From Coriobacteriaceae bacterium (GTDB lineage: Bacteria; Actinomycetota; Coriobacteriia; Coriobacteriales; Eggerthellaceae), in the NCBI GenBank assembly GCA_015062685.1, contig SUUE01000003.1:186001-250000 (forward strand): a DNA stretch of 64,000 bases, read 5' to 3'. The translations under genes and the position numbers were made by a program. The notes under the pieces were generated by a model. The model was not told where the DNA came from and made no database searches. It saw only the letters and a program-made list of their open reading frames with translations. Shown piece by piece: positions 17,740 to 24,537 of the stretch; position 1 is the first letter of the stretch; every line of letters begins with the position of its first letter.

Positions 17740-17849
17740 GAGCATGCCCGGTTTCGCCCTCTGGTCGGGTGAGGGGAGAGCCGGTGCAGATCCGGCGGGC
17801 GCGAACCGTGGATCGCGCAAACCGCCCAGGCGCGAACCCGGGCATGCTC
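17740..17849 (-). ncRNA. Structured 110-nt leader, candidate riboswitch
   Basis: An 18-bp closing stem (17740-17757 with 17832-17849, one mismatch) encloses three further hairpins: a GGCGG/CCGCC plus GCGCGA/TCGCGC helix, a GCCGG-7nt-CCGGC hairpin, and a CCCTC-9nt-GAGGG hairpin. On the minus strand it would begin about six bases after a predicted start site and end 33 bases before the dmsA ATG, right ahead of the AGGAGGG site, which is ideal for control of translation. A molybdenum-cofactor riboswitch (RF01055) is the obvious idea for such a gene. However, on the plus strand GAGCCGGTGCAGATCCGGC closely resembles the P4 region of cobalamin riboswitches (RF00174), so strand and class are undecided. 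Confidence 0.5.
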
Positions 17850-17860
17850 AGATATCGAGC

Positions 17861-17906
17861 ATCGTATGTCCCGGGGGAGAATTGCGGCTCACATGAATTA
17901 TGTGAG
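17861..17906 (-). promoter_or_regulatory. Candidate dmsA promoter with activator-type palindrome
   Basis: Minus-strand -10 TACGAT at 17861-17866 has no recognisable -35. Instead the perfect palindrome CTCACAT-GAATT-ATGTGAG (17888-17906) is centred about 43 bases before the predicted start, the usual place for a class II activator. A third half-site ATGTGAG lies at 17943-17949. The divergent genes share this 411-base region, so the site may control both directions; the LuxR-type regulator at 20352-22040 is the nearest candidate. Confidence 0.45.
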
Positions 17907-18117
17907 ATTTGAAAACAGCCAGTTTACCTGGGCGCATATTGTATGTGAGGGCGCCTTTCGGGCATGTGGGGTTAAGCTAACGACTACGGAAAAAACTTGG
18001 CGAGTGGAGAGGGAGAGCTTGTTTTCTGTTTATATCGGGCAATTCCAGCCCGTATCGTATACTGCCAACTTTGAGAGGAAGCACCCACAATCTGTTCGCC
18101 GCTCCGGGAGAGGGCCC

Positions 18118-19494
18118 ATGAGACCGGTTACGGTTCTGGATGCGCAGCTGGTAAGCGCTCCGGCATATCGAGAGTACGTCGCCCATTTCGCTGCAGAGTA
18201 CGAGAACCTCGCCAAGGTTCTGCGCAGCTTTGGGCTGGGCGTCCGTGCGCCTGGAGACGCGAGGCGGCGAAGCTCCGAGCTCATCGAGGAGCTCGTGCGG
18301 AAGGGCGCCCGTGTCCGCAACGATGGGAAGTCGGTTGTCTACGGCTCCCTCTCGCCGGCGTGCGCGCGCTGCCGAACGGGGAACAAGAGCGTTTCCGAAT
18401 TCATTTCGCTGGCGTGCAACCGCTCGTGCTACTTCTGCTTCAACCCGAACCAATGCGACTACGAGCGTTATCGCTCGAGCGAGAAGGACTGGAGAACCGA
18501 GCTCGAGTCGTTCGAGCGCTCGATGGGCGGGCTCGATTGCATCGCGCTCACGGGCGGCGAGCCGCTGCTCCACCCGGAGGAGGCGGTCGAGTTCTTCGCG
18601 TTCGCGCGGGCGCTGAGCCCTTGCGCGCACCTGCGCCTGTACACGTCCGGTTTCGGCGCCGACGAGGCGCTGCTGCGGAGGCTGGCCGACGCCGGGTTGG
18701 ACGAGATCCGCTACAGCGTGAAGCTCGACGAGCCGGCGGAGCGACAGGCCGAGACGCTCGCATCGCTCGATGCGGCTGTGGGCATCGTGCCGTCCGTCAT
18801 GGTCGAGATGCCCGTCATTCCCGGGACGCACGATCAGATGGTCGAGCTCCTGCGCCATTTGGATGAAGTTGGGGCGCGGGGGATCAACCTGCTCGAGTTC
18901 TGCTTCCCCCTCAACAACGCCGATGAATACAAGGCGCGCGGCTTCGAGCTCGTGGGCGACCCGTACCGCATTCCCTACGACTATGGCTACGCGGGCGCTT
19001 TGCCCGTGGCGGGCAGCGAAGAGCTCGCGCTCGAGTTGATGCTCGAGATGGTCGACGGCGGCTGCTCCCTCGGGCTACACTACTGCTCGCTGGAAAACAA
19101 GAACACCGCGCAGGTATACGAGCAGAACTTGGGCGGCCAGCTGAGCATCCCGGGCTACCGGTTCTCCCATAGGACGTTCTTCTACGAGGCGGCGCGGGCG
19201 TTCGGGCGCGATGCGCTCGAGCTGGCCCGTGTGCTCGACGCCGCGGGCATCGAGCACACGTTCGACGGGGACGGGCGGATGGTCATGTTCGACCCGGGCG
19301 AGCTTGCCGGGATTTCCGAGGAGGCGCGCAGTTGCGCGGTTTACCTGAGCTCGGCAATCATAGAGACGGACGAGGCGGGTGGGCGCACGTTCCGCGAGGT
19401 CGGGCTGCAGGCCGTCGAGCCCGATGACTATCGCCTCTTGGCGGCAGACGCGGCGCAGCCGATCGAGGAAGGGCAGGGAGCGCATGATCGATAG
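18118..19494 (+). CDS. Radical SAM protein next to the DMSO-reductase locus
   Basis: A 458-residue radical SAM enzyme with motif CNRSCYFC (Cys 100, 104, 107) and LTGGEPLLHPE about 37 residues later. A CARC pair at residues 82-85 precedes the motif and could bind another metal or cluster. No SPASM or B12-binding domain is apparent. The ATG at 18118 is preceded by GGGAGAGGG; upstream in-frame starts fall in promoter-like AT-rich DNA and were rejected. It overlaps the next gene, a DmsC-like anchor, by 11 bases, and a membrane LuxR gene follows. A role in modifying or maturing a redox complex is a reasonable guess, nothing more. Confidence 0.85.
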   Translation: MRPVTVLDAQLVSAPAYREYVAHFAAEYENLAKVLRSFGLGVRAPGDARRRSSELIEELVRKGARVRNDGKSVVYGSLSPACARCRTGNKSVSEFISLACNRSCYFCFNPNQCDYERYRSSEKDWRTELESFERSMGGLDCIALTGGEPLLHPEEAVEFFAFARALSPCAHLRLYTSGFGADEALLRRLADAGLDEIRYSVKLDEPAERQAETLASLDAAVGIVPSVMVEMPVIPGTHDQMVELLRHLDEVGARGINLLEFCFPLNNADEYKARGFELVGDPYRIPYDYGYAGALPVAGSEELALELMLEMVDGGCSLGLHYCSLENKNTAQVYEQNLGGQLSIPGYRFSHRTFFYEAARAFGRDALELARVLDAAGIEHTFDGDGRMVMFDPGELAGISEEARSCAVYLSSAIIETDEAGGRTFREVGLQAVEPDDYRLLAADAAQPIEEGQGAHDR

Positions 19495-20350
19495 CTTCCA
19501 ATATGGGTTAAGCCAGCTCGCGCTGCTGGTGTTCACGACGCTCTCGCCGTCGGCCGCGTGCGCGTTCGTGATCGTGGGCGCGACGGTGGTGCTCAGCAAG
19601 CGCGACGAGGGCGAGCGCGTTCGCCTGGCGCGCTTCCTGATCATTCCCACCGCGATATCGCTTGTCGGGCTCATCGTTTCCACGAGCCACCTCGGCAAGC
19701 CCTCGAACTCGCTCTTCGTGCTCACGGGGATCGGGCGCTCGCCGCTCTCGAATGAGGTGGCGGCCGCGGTCGTGTTCGCGGGCATGGCCTGGCTGTTCTG
19801 CATGCTGAGCTTCACCCGGAGTGCGGCGAAGGGGCCGTTCTGGGCGTTTCTGGGCTTCACGTGCGTGGCGGCGGTCGCGCATATTTGGTTCACCGCGAGT
19901 GCCTACAAGATCGTCACGATCGTCACCTGGTACACGCCGTACACCTTGGCCAACCAGTTCCTGCAGGCTATCGCGGGCGGCTGCCTCCTGGCCATTTTGA
20001 CGTTCGTCTCCGCCGGGTGGCGCAAGGAGAAGCGCCTTTTCGTGGCGCTGCTCGTCGTGGCCCTCGTTGCCGTCTTGGCTTCGGCGGCGATCCAGTTCGT
20101 CTTGATGGGGCAGATGGAGACGCTGGCGAGCGCGCTTGTGACGGCGGCCGAGTACGTGCCGTACTACCCGATGCTCGTGGGCGTTTCGCTCGCGCTGTGC
20201 GTCCTGGCCGTGGCAATCGAGCTCGTGTCGGTTCTGAAGCAGCCCCTGCCGGGGCTGCCCTGCGCCATCGGCTCCTCCGTGCTCATGCTCGCGGGGATTG
20301 CGGTGGCGCGTTTCGGGTTCTACTGCACGCATCTGACGGCGGGGATCTAG
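19484..20350 (+). CDS. DmsC-like membrane anchor, second copy
   Basis: A 288-residue membrane protein with about eight helices and the GIGRSPLSNEV motif near residue 80, the same hallmark seen in the anchor at 13779-14642. There is no matching DmsA or DmsB gene in this operon, so it may be an alternative quinol-linked anchor for the divergent reductase, or serve a reductase elsewhere in the genome. Start chosen at the ATG after AGGGCAGGGAG; its first 11 bases overlap the radical SAM gene. The next gene starts one base after its stop. Confidence 0.83.
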   Translation: MIDSFQYGLSQLALLVFTTLSPSAACAFVIVGATVVLSKRDEGERVRLARFLIIPTAISLVGLIVSTSHLGKPSNSLFVLTGIGRSPLSNEVAAAVVFAGMAWLFCMLSFTRSAAKGPFWAFLGFTCVAAVAHIWFTASAYKIVTIVTWYTPYTLANQFLQAIAGGCLLAILTFVSAGWRKEKRLFVALLVVALVAVLASAAIQFVLMGQMETLASALVTAAEYVPYYPMLVGVSLALCVLAVAIELVSVLKQPLPGLPCAIGSSVLMLAGIAVARFGFYCTHLTAGI

Positions 20351-20351
20351 C

Positions 20352-22040
20352 ATGGCCGGGAAGATGGGGAACGGCGCGTTCGCGCATTGGCCGCGCCCGA
20401 ACATATCGGTGATCGGCTATGCGCTCTACCTGATGATCAACGCGACGTCGCTGTGGGGCGGCGTCTTCCCCTTCCTGCCCGACGAGTTCCACACCGACGC
20501 GGTGAACCTCACCTTCACGCTCTGCCAGTCCATCGGCTTCGGCGTGACGTTCATAGCGACGATGGCCGCGTCCTACTTCTACCCGAAACTGGTTCGCCGC
20601 ACGATGATCATGGCCGGCGCCATCCCGCTTTTCCTCGGCGCGTTCAGCCTCATCGCGGCGCTGTATTTGCCCGGGCTGAAGATGGTGTTCGTGGTGGCGG
20701 CAGGCCTGCTCCTCGGCATCGGCGGCGCGGGCTTTGCGCTGGCATATCAGAGGTATTTCGCATCGGAGGACCCCGACAGGGGCAATTTGTTCCTGCTCCT
20801 GGGCACGGTGTTGGCCCCGTTCGCCTACTTCGTCATCTACATGGTGCCGCCCGCGATGACGGTCTACGTGGTGCCGCTCATCTTCGTCCCGCTCTGCGCG
20901 CTGGCGGCTACGCTCGCCACGAACACGATCGACTTCACCAGGCAGGAATTCCAGGACGTGCCGCGCGAGCACCCGCGCGTCTACCGCCGCGTCATGAAGG
21001 ACTACTGGAAGAGCGCGGTGGCCGTCGGCGGCCTGGGCTTCGTTTCGGGCACCGTGCACGGGACGGCGCTCTCGGACATGAACATGGGCGGGTCGATCAA
21101 CATCGCCGCCATGGTGGGCCTCTTCCTCGCCGCCGCCGTGCTCCTGCTGCTCTGGCAGCTGCGCTCCTTCAAGGTGGATGTCCGCGACCTCGTGCTGATG
21201 GCTTTTCCGATAGCGGCTATCGCGCTAGCGCTCATGCCGTTCTTGGGCCAGCAGGGCTACCTGGTCATGTCGAGCCTGGTCTACATGCTGTTCACGCCCG
21301 TGACCGTGGTCATGCTTCTGCAGTGTGCTCAGATCACCCGCAACCGCGGCGTCAACCCGCTGTTCGTGTTCGGGTTTTTCGGCTCGATCGTCTACCTGCT
21401 CCAGGATTTCGGGTTCGTCTTCTCGTTCTGGGTGGGCATGCAGGCGATCGACATGGAGGGCACCCAGTTCGCTATATCCATGTGCGGCTTGCTCGTGCTC
21501 TCGCTCTCGCTGTACGTGCTGCGCGGCGGGGTTTTGCTGAGCGCCTCCGACATCTTGCACCCCGACATCGTGGAGTTCACGGCCATGCGGCCGGGTGTGC
21601 ACCACCAGGCGAAGGGCCAGGACCTCATCGAGGCGGGGCGCCGGACCGCCGGCTTGCTCGACGCCGCTCCCGAGGGCGCGTGGCAGGATGTCGCTGCGCC
21701 CGAGGCGCAAGCGGCTGCCGATGAGGGGGCGACGTTGCAGGACCAGGCGCCGAAGCCGCGCGCGAACGTGATCGACGTCAGCCCCGTTTCCGAGGAAACC
21801 GAGGGCAACTACCGCGATCGCATATCGCGCTGCTGCCGCATTTTGCAGGAAGAGCATCGCCTGACGAACCGCGAGACGGAGGTCATGGAAATGATCGTAC
21901 GCGGCAACAGCGTGGCCAAGATCGCCGAGCTGTTCGTCATCTCCGAGAACACCGTGCGCACCCATTCCAAGCACGCCTACACCAAGCTTGGCGTCCATAA
22001 GCGCCAGGACATCATCGACATGATCGAGGTCATGGAATAA
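20352..22040 (+). CDS. LuxR-type regulator with multi-helix membrane domain
   Basis: A 562-residue protein. Residues about 15-400 hold roughly twelve hydrophobic helices in an MFS-like arrangement. A polar Ala/Gln-rich linker follows (about 405-485), then a LuxR-type helix-turn-helix at the C-terminus (LTNRETEVMEMI near 504 through NTVRTHSKHAYTKLGVHKR). Such membrane-tethered LuxR regulators are numerous in Eggerthella and relatives, and usually lie beside respiratory oxidoreductase operons. It begins one base after the DmsC-like stop. It may sense a substrate or redox signal in the membrane and control the divergent operons, binding perhaps to the palindrome at 17888-17906. Confidence 0.88.
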   Translation: MAGKMGNGAFAHWPRPNISVIGYALYLMINATSLWGGVFPFLPDEFHTDAVNLTFTLCQSIGFGVTFIATMAASYFYPKLVRRTMIMAGAIPLFLGAFSLIAALYLPGLKMVFVVAAGLLLGIGGAGFALAYQRYFASEDPDRGNLFLLLGTVLAPFAYFVIYMVPPAMTVYVVPLIFVPLCALAATLATNTIDFTRQEFQDVPREHPRVYRRVMKDYWKSAVAVGGLGFVSGTVHGTALSDMNMGGSINIAAMVGLFLAAAVLLLLWQLRSFKVDVRDLVLMAFPIAAIALALMPFLGQQGYLVMSSLVYMLFTPVTVVMLLQCAQITRNRGVNPLFVFGFFGSIVYLLQDFGFVFSFWVGMQAIDMEGTQFAISMCGLLVLSLSLYVLRGGVLLSASDILHPDIVEFTAMRPGVHHQAKGQDLIEAGRRTAGLLDAAPEGAWQDVAAPEAQAAADEGATLQDQAPKPRANVIDVSPVSEETEGNYRDRISRCCRILQEEHRLTNRETEVMEMIVRGNSVAKIAELFVISENTVRTHSKHAYTKLGVHKRQDIIDMIEVME

Positions 22041-22160
22041 CCGGTGGGCCTTCTTTGCGGGGCGTTCTGCGTGCTGGGAAAACCGACAATTCGCCTTATG
22101 GTAAACTCTTGGGAGCAGTATCGCGGGCGCGGATGGCGCCCGAGAGCAAAGGAGGCTGGA

Positions 22161-23570
22161 ATGAACGCTCATCGCTGCATTTCACGTAAACATGCAATCG
22201 TCGCGCTTGCGGTTCTTATTGTGGGGCTCGCCCTCGCCTTCGGCGCCGTTCGCCCCGCGGCCGCCTTTGCGGCGGAGGACTCTTCATCGTCAGCTAGCTC
22301 GGCGGGCTCTTCGTCGGCTTCCGCGCAGTCGCCGACCGACGCTTTGCCCTCCGGCCCGCTGGGTGGCCTTCCCATGATGGGCAATGACTACGTCTGGTTC
22401 GGCAACGAGCTGAAGATGTCCGAAGCCGCGGTCGAGAACGACTTGATCGCTGCTGGGCAGTCCATCCATGCGACCGACGTCATGGTGTCGGGCGACATGC
22501 GCTTGGCGGCCGAGAACATTACGATCAAGGATTCGTATGCGGGCGAGAACATCACGGCCGCCGGCCAAAGCGTCACCGTTCGCAACGGTGACGCCAGGGC
22601 GGTTGTGCTCGCGGGCCAGACGGTGTCGTTTAGCGGGTCGTGCGAAGAGCTCTCCGCATATGCCGAGACCGTCTTCATCGACGGAATCGTCGACGGCGAC
22701 GTCGTGGTGGGCGCGAACACCGTGGAGATCGGCCCCAACGCCCGGATCAAGGGCACGCTGCACGTGAGCGCCCAGAGCGAGCCCGTGATGCAGCGCGGCT
22801 CCGAAGTGGGCGACGTCGAGTACACGAAGGTGGAAGGCTCCTCGAGGGCGGATGTGGATGGGGCCATTGCTGCATTCACCGCAACGTTCAGCATCTTCGC
22901 CCTAATCTTTGGCGTCATCGGCACGTTCGTCACCGCATTGCTGGCCGAGTGGCTGTTCAGGCGCCAGACCGCAGGCGCGGCCGAGATGGTGCGCACGCGC
23001 ACGGGCGCGACTATCGCCACCGGCGTCGTTTCGGCGTTTATCGCACCGGTCGTCATCATCATTCTGTTCTGCCTCGGCGTCACGTGGCCCGTGGCGACCG
23101 GGCTCGTCTTCGCGCTGCTCGCGATGACGATGGTTGCGACCGGCTTCATGGGCGCGTCGGTGTTCAAGCTCGCGTTCCCGAAGCTCGGCAGGTTCAAGTG
23201 CGCGATGATCGGCGGTGCCATCATGGGCGTTGCCGGCGCCATTCCCTTCCTCGGTGCCATCGTGGGTGCTGTGGCGTTCATGTACTTGCTCGGTTACGTG
23301 CTGCAGAGCATCTTCCTGGGCATGCGCGACCCTGAAGCGCCCGCCCCGAACACGCAGGCGGCTCCCGGCGCTCCGGTGAACCCCATGGCCCCGAATGCTC
23401 CGTTTGCGCAGAACGTGGCCCCTATGCAGGGCGTTCAGCCGATGCAGAACGCTGCTCCCGTGCAGAACGTTGCGCCTGCGCAGGGCGTTTCGCCCATGAC
23501 GACCGCGCCCGCTGCGCAACAGGTTCCCTATGGTCAGGTGCCGCCCACGAACGACCCCACTGCACAGTAG
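22161..23570 (+). CDS. Secreted/membrane polymer-forming (bactofilin-like) protein
   Basis: A 469-residue protein starting at the ATG after AAAGGAGG. It has a signal peptide (residues about 10-38, ending at an Ala-x-Ala), a Ser/Ala-rich linker, then a beta-helix-like stretch (about 85-230) of short repeats such as SGDMRLAAENITI and DGDVVVGANTVEIGPNARI, which resembles bactofilin/polymer-forming domains. Four membrane helices follow (about 240-390). The C-terminus is a low-complexity Ala/Pro/Gln tail with repeated QNVAPxQGV units. The role is likely envelope scaffolding or signalling. No operon partner; a strong terminator hairpin follows. Confidence 0.65.
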   Translation: MNAHRCISRKHAIVALAVLIVGLALAFGAVRPAAAFAAEDSSSSASSAGSSSASAQSPTDALPSGPLGGLPMMGNDYVWFGNELKMSEAAVENDLIAAGQSIHATDVMVSGDMRLAAENITIKDSYAGENITAAGQSVTVRNGDARAVVLAGQTVSFSGSCEELSAYAETVFIDGIVDGDVVVGANTVEIGPNARIKGTLHVSAQSEPVMQRGSEVGDVEYTKVEGSSRADVDGAIAAFTATFSIFALIFGVIGTFVTALLAEWLFRRQTAGAAEMVRTRTGATIATGVVSAFIAPVVIIILFCLGVTWPVATGLVFALLAMTMVATGFMGASVFKLAFPKLGRFKCAMIGGAIMGVAGAIPFLGAIVGAVAFMYLLGYVLQSIFLGMRDPEAPAPNTQAAPGAPVNPMAPNAPFAQNVAPMQGVQPMQNAAPVQNVAPAQGVSPMTTAPAAQQVPYGQVPPTNDPTAQ

Positions 23571-23578
23571 ATAGAAGG

Positions 23579-23618
23579 GCGCACCCCCTAAGCTCGCTCG
23601 CGGGCTTAGGGGGTGCGC
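23579..23618 (+). terminator. Terminator hairpin after the bactofilin-like gene
   Basis: Perfect 15-bp stem (GCGCACCCCCTAAGC and complement) with a 10-base loop, followed by TCATTT. It lies eight bases after the stop codon. Confidence 0.8.
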
Positions 23619-23625
23619 TCATTTG

Positions 23626-23806
23626 TGGCAGGATTTCGGCGTAGTCTGAAAAAGCGCGAGCTTCATCCACGATTTTGCGGTTTCATGGCAGGAATCGGCG
23701 TTCTTCTGAAGCGCTTTGGCGAGATACGGCCTTTGTCTGAAGGCCCAATGGCGGGATTCGCCGCTAGTCTGGTCATCGGGCTTCAGACTAGCGGCGAATC
23801 CCGCCA
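23626..23806. repeat. Cluster of three related TGGC-starting repeats ending in a 23-bp inverted repeat
   Basis: Three degenerate direct copies start at 23626, 23686 and 23749 (60 and 63 bases apart), each opening TGGCRGGAWTCG and followed by a TCTG. The third copy is the left arm of a perfect inverted repeat: 23749-23771 pairs with 23784-23806 across a 12-base loop. This resembles REP/palindromic intergenic repeats. No gene is present in the rest of 23571-24062. Confidence 0.7.
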
Positions 23807-23942
23807 CGGAAGCCGGTTTTGCCGGATTGCCGCGATGCCCAACAGCCGGGAAGCATCTCGTTTCGGAGAAAGGGCCTCCATGCGCGGAACTAGAGCGGCC
23901 CCGCCGTTTTCGCCCGAGCCCAACCCTAGTGGGGCCAATAAC

Positions 23943-23972
23943 AACGCACCCGCCATTTCCGGCGGGTGCGTT
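23943..23972. terminator. Bidirectional terminator between convergent genes
   Basis: Stem AACGCACCCGCC / complement (12 bp), 6-base loop, with T-runs on the plus side and A-rich sequence on the other side. It serves the STAS gene on the minus strand. Confidence 0.75.
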
Positions 23973-24062
23973 TCTATTCGAGCGTATCAGTTTTGCCGGT
24001 CAAACAGCCAGTAGCCATTTCCGGCATGGCGCGCGCGGCTCCCTCTAACGGGAGGCGACGGC

Positions 24063-24362
24063 CTATTCGAAGGTGAGGAGCTTGGCGAAGCCGGTCATCT
24101 CGAAGACATCCATGACCTCGGGGTGAACGCCGCTGAAGGCGAGCGAGCCGCCCGTCATGACGCGCTTCTGCATGGCGACGATGACGCGCAGGCCGGCAGA
24201 CGACACGAAGTCGCACTTCGACATGTCCACGAGGATCTCGTTCTTGCCGTTCTCGAACAGCTTGCCCGCAAACTCCTCGAGCTGCGGGGAGGTGTTGGTG
24301 TCCAGGCGCCCTTCGAGCACTACGACGGTGCGGTTGCCTTCTTCGCGAGAGGTGATCTCCAT
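24063..24362 (-). CDS. STAS-domain anti-sigma factor antagonist
   Basis: A 99-residue STAS protein. The segment DMSKCDFVSSAGLRVIV holds the conserved Ser-Ser near residue 55, where such proteins are phosphorylated in partner switching. The start at 24362 follows CAAGGAG at good spacing; a start ten residues earlier lacks a ribosome site. It is transcribed divergently from a membrane phosphatase/kinase-like protein (24538-27126) that has both the SpoIIE phosphatase and HATPase parts needed to set its phosphorylation. Together they look like a self-contained stress-signalling switch, with an unknown target sigma factor. Confidence 0.88.
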   Translation of the reverse strand: MEITSREEGNRTVVVLEGRLDTNTSPQLEEFAGKLFENGKNEILVDMSKCDFVSSAGLRVIVAMQKRVMTGGSLAFSGVHPEVMDVFEMTGFAKLLTFE

Positions 24363-24537
24363 TGATAACTCCTTGCTCGAGCGTTGGTGCATAACCTAAT
24401 GGCAAAATACTAGCATATTACAGTGAGATTCTCGGTAGCGCTTTCGTCGCGGATAATGCTTTTGGGGAACGTCCCGTGAATCATTTTTGAGCGGTTATAC
24501 TGCAAGGCGACGAGCATCGAAGGTTAAGGAGTGCTTC

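Noticed and set aside
15112-17772. Long plus-strand frame (886 codons) opposite dmsA
   Set aside because: Shadow of dmsA; Val/Ala/Gly-rich translation with no motif and dmsA is strongly supported by its Tat signal and cofactor motifs.
17866-18117. Upstream extension of the second radical SAM gene
   Set aside because: Open frame continues 84 codons upstream, but that DNA is AT-rich, holds palindromes and promoter-like sequence; ATG at 18118 has a good ribosome site.
23571-23630. Part of repeat cluster as small RNA
   Set aside because: The first hairpin is an ordinary terminator of the upstream gene; no promoter was seen between.
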